Positions 9,579 to 18,910 of a DNA stretch of 64,000 bases are shown here, piece after piece. This DNA comes from Bacteroidota bacterium (GTDB lineage: Bacteria; Bacteroidota; Bacteroidia; Chitinophagales; Saprospiraceae), in contig JAFMDF010000009.1 of assembly GCA_017857395.1 (NCBI GenBank), forward strand, positions 1-64,000. Reading direction: 5' to 3'. Under the pieces are notes generated by a model, which had not been told where the DNA came from, searched no databases, and saw only the letters and a program-made list of their open reading frames with translations. Within the stretch, counting starts at the first letter, position 1. Every line of letters begins with the position of its first letter. Made by a program: the position numbers and the translations under genes.

Positions 9579-12101
9579 TTAAAAAACCTCCCCATTATCC
9601 CCAATCAAAACATGCCCAGCCCATTTAAAAGGGTGCGGATTAGGCGTACTATTAATAAAATCTAATTTCGCTTTTTGTAGGGCTATTGATTTTTTTAATG
9701 ATGGAGAAGTGGCATTTCCTTTAAGGCGAGTATAAAAATTAAGGGTAATAATTTTGGTGTTTTGTTCATCTACTCGCCATAAGGTGGTCATCATACTTTT
9801 TGCACCAGCATAAGAAAAGGCTCTCGTCATACCAATAATTCCTTCCGCATTTACTAGTTCTCCCAGTGCGGTTTCGCAAGCACTTAAAGAAACAAAATCA
9901 GCATTTAGTTGATAATTATAGAGTTCTTTGGTGAGTAATAAACTCGTTTGAATGTTTGACGGTGTAGGCGTTAAGGCTATCCAAGATTGTTCCCCTTGTT
10001 GGTCATTAGCAAAGCCGTGCGTAGAAAGGTGAAGCAGCCGATAATTTTCTGCTTTTTGCTCAAAATTGCTTTTGGTCGCTTGCTTATCTTGTAATAAATC
10101 GCCACTTCCAATTATCTTTTTAAGTTGGATAATTTCTGTTTTATTGAGATTCAACGGAGCGAGTCTTGTTTTGGTGGCTGAAATTAGTTCCTGCTGAAAT
10201 TTCGGTGCTATGCCTAAAAATGTTTTAGAGGGCTTATTTTTTTTGCGACTCATCTCTTTCAAAAGGGTGGCAGAATAGCTATAATTGAGGTCAAATTTTT
10301 GGATTAAATAAGGTAGGGCTTCAAAGGTGGTATCTTTTCGATTGGTTAAAAGGGCATCAAAAGGGACATAGCCTAAAACACCATCTGGAATAATAATCAA
10401 GTGTTCAATACCTTCAAAATCAGGCGTCCATGGGAATAGATATTTATACAATTGATTGGCGGAAGCAATATATTTTTGTTTGGCAGGTTTCGCAGCTTCT
10501 ACAGAAGTGCTAATAGCCGTTCGGTATTTCAGAAACCCATTATGAGTCATATCTTTGGTCAAATTGCTTAAATGGTCTCCACTAGCTTGATTGGATCTAT
10601 ATAAAATAACCGTATCTTTTCTAATGATAAAACTATATAACGCTTTCTCGGTACTAACATATTCAATTAACGCTTGATTTTCGGTTAATAATTCATTCTG
10701 AATAGTTGGAATAGTAATCGCCTGGTCGGCATATTTTAATTGATAATAAGCGGGATAATCCCTTTCTAATTGTTGGATAAATTGATAGTAATTTTGTTGG
10801 GCTTGATGATTCGAATTGTTTGGGTCGGAGGTTGCTGCTTTGAGGATGGCTGCCAATGTTTTTTCTTGCGCTATTTGTGCTTCGGGCAACCCAAATTTTA
10901 CTGCTTTTGATTGTCTAACCACCCCCAACAAAGTCATACTCTTAGTTTGCTCGGCTATTTCAAAAGCTTTGTGGAGATAAGTAGTTGCTTTTGCCTTATC
11001 TGTGGCATAATAATAACGTGCTAATTGGTAAGTAATGGCTAAGGCTTTTTCTAATTTTTTTCTTATCGCTTGTTGTAAATTTTGTTTAGATGCATCGAAT
11101 TGATGCAATTGCCACATCTTCCGTTCCACTTTATAAATTTTATCATAAGTGATTAACAATGCATCTAACCATTTAGGGTCTTGGCTTAAATTATAATAAG
11201 TCGTAAAAGTTTCCGCTTTCCCTTCTAATGCTTCAATCAAGGCATTTTCTGGGTATAAGTCCTTTTTTTTTGGATTATGTATAGCATTATCGGGCTCAAA
11301 AGAAGGGATTAATAATTGCAGACTATAATTAAAAGCTTCCAAACTCTCGTCCAATTGCCCCATCGTATGCAGTAATTTTCCTTTATCAACCACTAGTTTG
11401 CTCTTGGTTTTTCCTTTCGCATAATGAATGCCTCTATCAATTGACTCCTCTGCCCGATTTAATTGACCATTGGTAAAATACAGTTGCCCTTTCGTTTTAT
11501 ACATATTAGCAATCGCATTTTTTGTAGCAATCGTATTTTCAATTGCCAGTAAATCAATGGCTTGGTCACAGTATTCTACTAAATTATCTGTTGCGCCAAT
11601 AGCAAAAGCAGCGATGGCTAAATTAGACAATAAATAGCCTTTTGAAAGGTCAGAAATAACTGAAAAATTAAGCCCTTTTTGGTAGGTTTCGATTGCCTCA
11701 GACAGTTTGCCTTCTACTTTGAAAGTTAAGCCAATTTGATTGTATAGTAGCGCAGAATCATTTCTAGTAAAAGCCAATGTATTAAGTGCTTCGAGAAATA
11801 AAGCTCTTGCTTTAGTGGTTTCCCCAATACCTTTCCAACGGTTCGCTAAAGGAAAGAAAAGACTGTCTAAAAAAGGATATTGAGTAAAAGCACTATCAGG
11901 CAAATTTTGATACAAAGTATAGCCTTCTTCATAAGCATATAGGGAAGTTTGGAAATCATTAGTGGCCTTTCCTTGTTGACATAGTTGGCTAATGGTTTCC
12001 CAATTTATAGTTGTAGATACCGCAGATTCCTCTGATGAAGAACAACCGATTGCTACCAACAATACTAAGGAACTTATAAAATAAATAAACCATTTTTTCA
12101 T
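9579..12101 (-). CDS. CHAT-domain (caspase-like) protein with N-terminal TPR array, predicted lipoprotein
   Basis: Lipobox VAIGCSSS; TPRs; C-terminal CHAT motifs LLHLSTHGFANDQ (His) and FVSLSACETALGELVNAEGIIGMTRAFSYAGAKSMMTTLWRVDE (Cys). Confidence 0.88.
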   Translation of the reverse strand: MKKWFIYFISSLVLLVAIGCSSSEESAVSTTINWETISQLCQQGKATNDFQTSLYAYEEGYTLYQNLPDSAFTQYPFLDSLFFPLANRWKGIGETTKARALFLEALNTLAFTRNDSALLYNQIGLTFKVEGKLSEAIETYQKGLNFSVISDLSKGYLLSNLAIAAFAIGATDNLVEYCDQAIDLLAIENTIATKNAIANMYKTKGQLYFTNGQLNRAEESIDRGIHYAKGKTKSKLVVDKGKLLHTMGQLDESLEAFNYSLQLLIPSFEPDNAIHNPKKKDLYPENALIEALEGKAETFTTYYNLSQDPKWLDALLITYDKIYKVERKMWQLHQFDASKQNLQQAIRKKLEKALAITYQLARYYYATDKAKATTYLHKAFEIAEQTKSMTLLGVVRQSKAVKFGLPEAQIAQEKTLAAILKAATSDPNNSNHQAQQNYYQFIQQLERDYPAYYQLKYADQAITIPTIQNELLTENQALIEYVSTEKALYSFIIRKDTVILYRSNQASGDHLSNLTKDMTHNGFLKYRTAISTSVEAAKPAKQKYIASANQLYKYLFPWTPDFEGIEHLIIIPDGVLGYVPFDALLTNRKDTTFEALPYLIQKFDLNYSYSATLLKEMSRKKNKPSKTFLGIAPKFQQELISATKTRLAPLNLNKTEIIQLKKIIGSGDLLQDKQATKSNFEQKAENYRLLHLSTHGFANDQQGEQSWIALTPTPSNIQTSLLLTKELYNYQLNADFVSLSACETALGELVNAEGIIGMTRAFSYAGAKSMMTTLWRVDEQNTKIITLNFYTRLKGNATSPSLKKSIALQKAKLDFINSTPNPHPFKWAGHVLIGDNGEVF

Positions 12102-12126
12102 AATTTCAAACCTGAAATTTTAACTC

Positions 12127-12154
12127 ATCACTTATCACTCATCACTCATCACTA
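12127..12154. repeat. 7-bp tandem repeat, 4 copies
   Basis: ATCACTT ATCACTC ATCACTC ATCACTA. Confidence 0.8.
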
Positions 12155-12156
12155 GT

Positions 12157-14172
12157 TTACAGCTTCCAAACCGCAAATAATTGAAAGTTATAATTTTTTA
12201 AATCGGTAGGCGATACCAATCCTCGAATGCCAATACTCGGTCCTTTTTGCACTTTCCCCAAACTAATTTCGCCAATAATACTGGAAGTGATTTCGGTTTT
12301 AGCTTGATTGATATCTGTTAACGCTACTGTTTTAGAAGGATTAATGCCTTGTGGAAATTTATCTATTCTGATTAGTTCAACGAGATCAAAAAAGGAAAAT
12401 TCTAATTGGACACCCAACCCAATACTTATAAATTGATTGTCCAATTTAGCGAGTAGCGGAATATGAAATAATTTGCCTGAACCAATTCTTTGATAAAAAG
12501 CGGGTGCTGCACCAGGTTCTTGAGAGAAGACGTTATAATATTCTGTGGAAGCAAAATCATCTAAACTATATAAAAACTCTATTTGGGGATAAAATTTAGC
12601 TCGATAAGGCGATAGGGTTAATCCAATAAAAGCATTTTTACTAGTAAATTCCTTATTCTTATCCCAATTATAGGCAAACTTAATGCCTGGCGACCATCCA
12701 ATTTTAAATTTACTCTTGGCTTGATTGGTGATAATTGGCTCGTTTTGGTCAAAAATAATACTCGCTTGTGCCAGAAAATCTTTCTTTTTTAAGACCTTAA
12801 TTTTTGTTGTTTTTCCTGCCTTGTTCTTTTTATGTCGATGTTTGGTAGTTAAAGAAAATTCAATAAATCCCTGTGTATCTCTTTTCTTTACATCTTCTCC
12901 TTTTTTTTCAACCACCTTCCCATTCTTTTTAATTTTAGTCGTCTTGGTGCCCGGTAAAGAAATCCCCTTAAAATGGAAGGTAACCGTATCTTGCGTGAAA
13001 ATCGTATCCAAACAATTGGCGTTTTTAATTGCGGTACAAGGAAAACATTCTTTTTTAGAATAATAATCCAAAATTTTTAAACTCTTGGGGTCTAGATTTT
13101 CCGAAAGGGGCATTTTAATATAAACATCAGTAGCCGCCGCAGTTCCATTATTTTGAAATTCTACTAAATAGGATATGGTCTTACTTTTGGAAGTTCTATC
13201 CAATTGCCGATAATTCAATTTATTGGGAAATACGGTAGTTCTATTGGGGTCGTGAGAAGTATTGATAACTAAGGTTTTCTCAAAAGGAATCGGTTCACCA
13301 CCATCGGGAATGTAATAGCCTTTGATAGTGATTTTTCTACCGGGGTCTTTTCCCATAGCTTCTGTCCCTTTCAAAATGACATAAAAATTTCTGGCTTCAT
13401 TAGCTGCTAGGTTAGTATATCTCCACGCATTAAAATCACGATAATTGGCTTGCTCTTTTTTAAGGACACTTAGTAAGTCTCTAAAATTTTTACTGTCTGA
13501 CTTTTCTGTATCCTTCAATAGAGAGGTTTTTGAAACCCATAACTCCCTAAACGGATTTGATTCAACCGATGATATCGGACGATTATCAACCGTAACTGGC
13601 ATTTCACCAAAATGGTCATGTGCTTCCACAAATTCAAAATGTTTATTGGCGGCAAAGGGCGTTTTAGATTTTTTTTCTTTTTTTTCATTAAAACAAAGTA
13701 ACAATATCCCATTTGTCGCATAAGATTCCGTATTTCGATAAGCCATTTGCAAACCGAGTTCTTCCTTGGGCATTGCCTTAAAAATATTATGAATGACTAA
13801 ATTTTCATCTGCAGGAATGTCGGAATCACAGCAACTTTCACTAGAATTAATAGGCAACTTGGCAGCCGTAAGCGAAGCAGGAACTATAATGGAGGTTTTA
13901 GATTTCGGCTGATCAGGCAATAGATTATTAGTACCTTCTGCGGAATTACAAGTCAAATAAATAGTGATTTCTTGCAGTTTTTTTTGAGATAGATTTTTTT
14001 CTTTTTCGGTATCACTAAAGGTGCCATCGCCCCATTCTATGCCTTCCAATCTATATCCTTCAGGAGGATTGATTTTTACAGCATTTCCGTTTTTATCCAA
14101 AAAAATATCTACTTGTCCCCAAAGAAAAGAAGTGGACAATAAGAGTAATAATAATAGGCTAAAATTTTTCAT
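12157..14172 (-). CDS. Secreted protein with DUF11-like segment and probable C-terminal outer-membrane-like region
   Basis: Signal peptide; ISYLVEFQNNGTAAATDVYIKMPLSENLD resembles DUF11-type repeats; same strand as and just upstream of the CHAT gene. Confidence 0.55.
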   Translation of the reverse strand: MKNFSLLLLLLLSTSFLWGQVDIFLDKNGNAVKINPPEGYRLEGIEWGDGTFSDTEKEKNLSQKKLQEITIYLTCNSAEGTNNLLPDQPKSKTSIIVPASLTAAKLPINSSESCCDSDIPADENLVIHNIFKAMPKEELGLQMAYRNTESYATNGILLLCFNEKKEKKSKTPFAANKHFEFVEAHDHFGEMPVTVDNRPISSVESNPFRELWVSKTSLLKDTEKSDSKNFRDLLSVLKKEQANYRDFNAWRYTNLAANEARNFYVILKGTEAMGKDPGRKITIKGYYIPDGGEPIPFEKTLVINTSHDPNRTTVFPNKLNYRQLDRTSKSKTISYLVEFQNNGTAAATDVYIKMPLSENLDPKSLKILDYYSKKECFPCTAIKNANCLDTIFTQDTVTFHFKGISLPGTKTTKIKKNGKVVEKKGEDVKKRDTQGFIEFSLTTKHRHKKNKAGKTTKIKVLKKKDFLAQASIIFDQNEPIITNQAKSKFKIGWSPGIKFAYNWDKNKEFTSKNAFIGLTLSPYRAKFYPQIEFLYSLDDFASTEYYNVFSQEPGAAPAFYQRIGSGKLFHIPLLAKLDNQFISIGLGVQLEFSFFDLVELIRIDKFPQGINPSKTVALTDINQAKTEITSSIIGEISLGKVQKGPSIGIRGLVSPTDLKNYNFQLFAVWKL

Positions 14173-14358
14173 AATCTAACCAAGTTTTTTGAAAAAATTC
14201 CGTGTTCTTATTATAGAGAAGAGGAATTTAAAACATACGATGTCTCTCTATTCTATCCTTTTTTGACGAATTTTTAATCTCTCTTCTCTGTTCTCTGCTC
14301 CCTATTCTCATTTAACCACTAACCAATCAACTAATAAGTTGTAGTTTTTTTCAACTAA

Positions 14359-14408
14359 AAGTAAGGTAAAAACCGTTTTTTTATTAATTTTCCGTAGAAA
14401 CCTTACTT
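14359..14408. promoter_or_regulatory. Divergent AAGTAAGGT motifs between the CHAT operon and the ECF sigma gene
   Basis: AAGTAAGGT at 14359-14367 (+) and its reverse complement ACCTTACTT at 14400-14408; each copy faces its own gene. Confidence 0.45.
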
Positions 14409-14460
14409 TTTGGCTATTTTTAGCACTATTCATTGATCAACGCTAATTCTTAATGATATA

Positions 14461-15144
14461 ATGAGCATATTTCGAAAAATCAATCCTCCTAAAGGATGCG
14501 ACTTAAAATATACATCCACTCAAATTGTGGCTGCTTATGCGCATCCCGCCCAATTAGAACTTATTGCTAATCAGGTAGTTGGAGACTTGTTTCTTTGTCA
14601 ATATTTTAAAAATCAAGTTACTTGGTTTGTAAAAAATAATGGTGGAAAGCTCGAAGATGTAGAAGATTTTATTCAAGAGAGCTTATTTATAGTAAAGAAA
14701 AATTTGTTGAGTCATGCTTTTAAGGGAGCCGATTTGACTTCCTATACGATAGGGATTGCTAGAAATAGTTGGTTAAACATTATCAAAAAAAAGAAAAAAA
14801 TTCCTTTAGTGGATATAGGCGATGACCAAAAAGCAGCTTATGTAATTTCCAATATTAAGGAACCTACACCCAATCAGGAGGAATGGCGGATTATACAAGA
14901 AGAAGAAAATAATAAAAGCAAATATCTTTTGACCATCTTAAAAGATTGCCTGTCAGATAAACAAATTAAGCTGTTGTCCTCAAAATATATCCAAAAGTTA
15001 TCTTATGTAGAAATAGCAGCCGAGCTCCATTATAAATCTGCTGATGCGGCTAAGAATGCGGCGATGGATGCCAGAAAAAAAATCAAAAATTGCATTCAAC
15101 AAAATCCTCGATACAGTGATTTGTTGGCTTCTTTCAATGTTTAA
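14461..15144 (+). CDS. ECF-type RNA polymerase sigma factor
   Basis: Region-2-like KLEDVEDFIQESLFIVKKNLL...TSYTIGIARNSWLNIIKKKKK and region-4-like LSDKQIKLLSSKYIQKLSYVEIAAEL. Confidence 0.8.
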   Translation: MSIFRKINPPKGCDLKYTSTQIVAAYAHPAQLELIANQVVGDLFLCQYFKNQVTWFVKNNGGKLEDVEDFIQESLFIVKKNLLSHAFKGADLTSYTIGIARNSWLNIIKKKKKIPLVDIGDDQKAAYVISNIKEPTPNQEEWRIIQEEENNKSKYLLTILKDCLSDKQIKLLSSKYIQKLSYVEIAAELHYKSADAAKNAAMDARKKIKNCIQQNPRYSDLLASFNV

Positions 15145-15154
15145 AAAATGACCT

Positions 15155-15886
15155 ATGAAAAATATAGACGATATAATAGAAAGATACTTAAATGATGGGT
15201 TATCTACTACAGAATTGACCGAATTTAAGCAATTATTAGAAACAGATAAAGCCTTAGAAACCAAAGTTAAGCAGGAATTGATGATTAAAATGGCATTGGA
15301 AGCTCATGAAAAAGATGCGTTCAAACAACAACTTAAGGGGCTGAAGCAGCATAAAATTATCCCATTAAAAAATAATCGAAAACGACAGTGGCTATCTATT
15401 GCAGCAGCTATTGCCTTATTATTAATTCCTGCTTTTCAATTCTTCCAACATTCCAACACTCAAATTGCTAGTCAGTATTATGAAAAAGATGAAAGTATTG
15501 CTAGCCAATTATTATCCCCCGACGAAGCCCAATCGCCTTATAATTTAGCGATGAATGCTTATAGAAATGAAAATTATTCTTTAGCAAGTGAACAACTTTT
15601 AGCTATAAAAAACAACGCTAGAGCTACTTATACACTTGGACATACTTATTATTTATCTAAAAATTATCAAAAGGGAATCGAGCAATTTAAAGCAGTAATC
15701 AAGTCCCAAAATCCAGAATATTTAGAAAAAGCAGAATGGTACTTATTGCTTTCTTTACTTAAAATGAATCAAACGAATGGTGAATTTCATACTTTGTTAG
15801 CTGGGATTATTGATAAGAATGGAGTCTATAGGGAATCAGCCAAGGCAATTCAAGCTAAACTAAGTAGTAATTGGCGATTTAAATAA
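15155..15886 (+). CDS. Anti-sigma-like TM protein with periplasmic TPR-like region
   Basis: Cytoplasmic N-terminus, TM QWLSIAAAIALLLIPAFQFF, TPR-like C-terminus; 10 bp downstream of the sigma gene. Confidence 0.65.
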   Translation: MKNIDDIIERYLNDGLSTTELTEFKQLLETDKALETKVKQELMIKMALEAHEKDAFKQQLKGLKQHKIIPLKNNRKRQWLSIAAAIALLLIPAFQFFQHSNTQIASQYYEKDESIASQLLSPDEAQSPYNLAMNAYRNENYSLASEQLLAIKNNARATYTLGHTYYLSKNYQKGIEQFKAVIKSQNPEYLEKAEWYLLLSLLKMNQTNGEFHTLLAGIIDKNGVYRESAKAIQAKLSSNWRFK

Positions 15887-16201
15887 TTGATTCGAGTTGC
15901 AGAACTGGTAGCTTTTTGTTGCCGTATTGCCATAAGTTGATTACCAATCCATTTCTCAATTCATTCTCCAAATTCCAGTTCCTGTCTACTACTTTCCTAG
16001 ATTCACCCCTTTTGCTTATCTTGCCCTCAATATAAGACCTAAGCATAATCGTTTCTTTGACGTAAACACAAGCTTGAACCTTGGAAAAGGCAGATTCAAA
16101 CCAAAAGAATGAGACGCTAGTGACAACCAATTCAAGTAATTTTGTTCGATTTTTATTTGAACAGGCAACCCACCCTTATTTATTCGTCGTAAGGGTTTAT
16201 A

Positions 16202-16780
16202 ATGAATGTGTTAATGGCAAAAGATATAATCAATGTACCCTTTTTGATAAAGGGATGCCGAGAAGGAAATCGGTCAAGTCAGCTGCGGTTGTATGAGCAT
16301 TTCTACGGTTATGGCATGGGAATATGTCTACGATATTGCAAAAATAGAGAAGAAGCATTGGAAGTTTTAAATGATGGATTTTTAAAAGCTTTTACTAAAA
16401 TTGAACTCTACAACCCACTTTATCCGTTTAAAGCATGGTTTCGTAAAATTTTAATAAACGCTTCTATTGATTATCATCGAAAATATCATAAATTAACAGG
16501 TGGAGAAGCCCTAGGATATGAAGCAGAAACAAAAGCTTCTACGCATAACCTTGGTTTGGAAAACTTGGCTTATGATGATTTAATAAAAGTAATGCAAAAA
16601 CTAAGTCCAGGATATCGACTAGTTTTTAACTTATACATAGTAGATGGTTTGACGCATAAAGAAATTGCTAAAAAATTGACGATTTCAGAAGGGACTTCAA
16701 AGTCCAATTTAGCAAAAGCAAAAAGAAAAATTCAAACACTTTTGGGTGCGTCACATGGGATTTACTATAAACCCACATAA
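16202..16780 (+). CDS. ECF-type RNA polymerase sigma factor (RpoE-like)
   Basis: CREGNRSSQLRLYEHFYGYGMGICLRYCKNREEALEVLNDGFLKAFTKI and LVFNLYIVDGLTHKEIAKKLTISEGTSKSNLAKAKRKIQ. Confidence 0.9.
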   Translation: MNVLMAKDIINVPFLIKGCREGNRSSQLRLYEHFYGYGMGICLRYCKNREEALEVLNDGFLKAFTKIELYNPLYPFKAWFRKILINASIDYHRKYHKLTGGEALGYEAETKASTHNLGLENLAYDDLIKVMQKLSPGYRLVFNLYIVDGLTHKEIAKKLTISEGTSKSNLAKAKRKIQTLLGASHGIYYKPT

Positions 16781-16781
16781 A

Positions 16782-18137
16782 ATGGAAAGACACAATACAG
16801 ACGACTTATTTAAAAAAATGCTGGAAAATCCGCCTCCAATGAGGCCAGATATGGACGCCTTAGAGGACATGAATCGGCGACTCGATGCGGCTCAGACCAA
16901 GCGTAAAAGAGTTGTCTGGTGGTGGCTGATACCTTTATTATTTTTACCCTTTTTGTTGAGTACCATTTTCTTTTATTTTAAATATCAAACCGCACAAAAT
17001 AACCTGAATGAATTAAATTTACAATTAACGGATCAACAACTAAATACGCAAATTGATACCCTTACACAAAGAATCACTATTTATCAATATGATACCATTT
17101 TTAATCAAATTTATCAGGATGTAATCATCCAAAGAAATATACCTGAAATAGCTGCTTTGAGGGCTAGTAATGGGGGCATTTTTGTGCCGCCAAGTTTACC
17201 AAATTTTGGTGCACCAGATTTGTGGGCTAACTCAGCAGCAACAGCTTTTAACACATTCGATAAAAGCAGTTTTCAGCCTTCCCAACTTGAACTGCTCAGG
17301 GATGGGAAGGTTCTTTCTTTGGGGCAAATGGCTCTCGTATTGGGGAAGCATGAAGTTGGCGTAGACAAAAATAAGCACAGCTTAGAAAGGTCACAATTGA
17401 CGTCGTTGATGCGCAATATCGAAACCTTGTCTTTTTTAGACAATCGGTTTCAGTACGAATATCCATTACCGCCATCTGACCATTTTTTAAACTTATCGGC
17501 TAAAAGCAATGTGGATAGAATTAATCCACTTTGGTACTTAGTGCCCACAGGTTTTCAGGCTGGTTTCAATTGGAGTCCATTTGGTTTAATTAGCCTACCG
17601 ACTGGCAATAACAACGTCAAAACTATTGGTTTCTTAGGAGAAGTGGAGTTTACTAAAAATACCCGCTTACAGTTTGGCGTAGATTACTTGAATGTTCCTT
17701 TAAGTGCAGAATCTGCGGAGGAATTAAGCTTATTTCCTACTGCTTTGCCGAATGATCCAGCAGATTTATTAAAAGAACTCTATGGCGATTTCACTTATTT
17801 ACAAGTGCCTATCACCCTGAAATACGTTTTTCAACCAGATAAAAAATGGAAGCCTTCTATCGGTGTGGGCATGATTGCTCGATTGCCCTTAAAAGAGCAA
17901 TTGAGATATGAGTTTTTAAGTAGTCAAGGTGGGGAATATACGCAGGCACAGCCCATTAGCGGTGGTGCTTTCTCTGTTGAAAATATGCGAGGAACTATCG
18001 GTATAGAATATAATCTTTATAAAAACTATACGATTCAAGCCGAAGGGTTTTATAATTATCAGTTTGGCGAATCGACCAATCCTTATGTGCAATTCCGTTA
18101 TGGGGGGTTGAATTTGGGCTTAAAGTATAAATTTTAG
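16782..18137 (+). CDS. Anti-sigma-like TM protein with C-terminal outer-membrane beta-barrel-like domain
   Basis: MERHNTDDLFKKMLENPPPMRPDMDALEDMNRRLDAA then TM WWWLIPLLFLPFLLSTIFFYF; C-terminus GGLNLGLKYKF resembles a beta-barrel end. Tool start 16746 overlaps the sigma gene; the MERH ATG looks more likely. Confidence 0.65.
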   Translation: MERHNTDDLFKKMLENPPPMRPDMDALEDMNRRLDAAQTKRKRVVWWWLIPLLFLPFLLSTIFFYFKYQTAQNNLNELNLQLTDQQLNTQIDTLTQRITIYQYDTIFNQIYQDVIIQRNIPEIAALRASNGGIFVPPSLPNFGAPDLWANSAATAFNTFDKSSFQPSQLELLRDGKVLSLGQMALVLGKHEVGVDKNKHSLERSQLTSLMRNIETLSFLDNRFQYEYPLPPSDHFLNLSAKSNVDRINPLWYLVPTGFQAGFNWSPFGLISLPTGNNNVKTIGFLGEVEFTKNTRLQFGVDYLNVPLSAESAEELSLFPTALPNDPADLLKELYGDFTYLQVPITLKYVFQPDKKWKPSIGVGMIARLPLKEQLRYEFLSSQGGEYTQAQPISGGAFSVENMRGTIGIEYNLYKNYTIQAEGFYNYQFGESTNPYVQFRYGGLNLGLKYKF

Positions 18138-18399
18138 TCGACCAGTTTTATACTTAGAACACCAGCTTAAAAATTGATAAATATCCGTAAAAAAACATTT
18201 ATTGGCAGTTATCTTCTGCCAACGGATTGATTGCCAACAGATAAAAAGGTATAAAATTTAATTTTCTACTGACCTATTGTATGCTAAAAGTATATTTTAT
18301 GGGCAACTCACAAACGTCATAGAACTAGCAAATTTCGATTGATTATAGTCTAATTACCCTCATTAATTATTAGTACATTTTGTCCATGGTATATATTTT

Positions 18400-18463
18400 A
18401 TCCACGGCACAATTCATCCGTGGCTCATATTATCCGTGGTAGTATTCATCCGTGTTAAATAAC
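18400..18463 (+). repeat. 16-bp-period degenerate tandem repeat
   Basis: Units begin ATCC(A/G)(C/T)GG at 18400, 18416, 18432 and 18448 (ATCCACGGCACAATTC, ATCCGTGGCTCATATT, ATCCGTGGTAGTATTC, ATCCGTGTTAAATAAC). Confidence 0.75.
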
Positions 18464-18583
18464 CAAAAAAGCTACCAAGCGGAGCTTGGCACTACAGAAA
18501 ACATCTGTAATCCGAAATAAAAATAAGCATCAAAGATAGACTTTGGCAGTTAACACTATTGCCTAATTTCAAAAACAAAACCT

Positions 18584-18910
18584 ATGGTAGCCGTGTATAG
18601 CAGAATCCAACTCTTCACCGATTACGTAGCACAACATTTAGCCGACCCAATGCCGACCGCAGAATCTATTGCGCAGGCAATTCACATGAGTCGCTCTACC
18701 CTCTTTCGATTGGTCGAGCGAGAATTGGGCATGTCTCCTTTTCAGTACATTCGCCAAGAAAAATTGAACAAGGCATTGGCTTTATTTGAAAACGGTGAAT
18801 GCCAAAGTATTAGAGAAATTGCTAACTCGGTCGGGTATTTACGAACAGATTATTTTGCTGGTATTTTTATGGCTGCTTTTGATATTGATTTGAAAGCACA
18901 TTTTCAATAA
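18584..18910 (+). CDS. AraC-type DNA-binding-domain-only regulator
   Basis: HTH motifs PTAESIAQAIHMSRSTLFRLVERELGMSPFQYIRQEKLNKALALFENGECQSIREIANSVGY. Confidence 0.85.
   Translation: MVAVYSRIQLFTDYVAQHLADPMPTAESIAQAIHMSRSTLFRLVERELGMSPFQYIRQEKLNKALALFENGECQSIREIANSVGYLRTDYFAGIFMAAFDIDLKAHFQ

Noticed and set aside
12127-12154. ATCACTC tandem repeat as a phase-variation tract
   Set aside because: Short, intergenic between two same-strand genes and low-complexity; no evidence of effect.
12725-13723. Antisense ORFs opposite the DUF11-like gene
   Set aside because: Opposite a long convincing CDS; no recognisable motifs.
16081-16296. 71-aa ORF overlapping the second sigma gene start
   Set aside because: No motif, overlaps a strong sigma-factor CDS in another frame.
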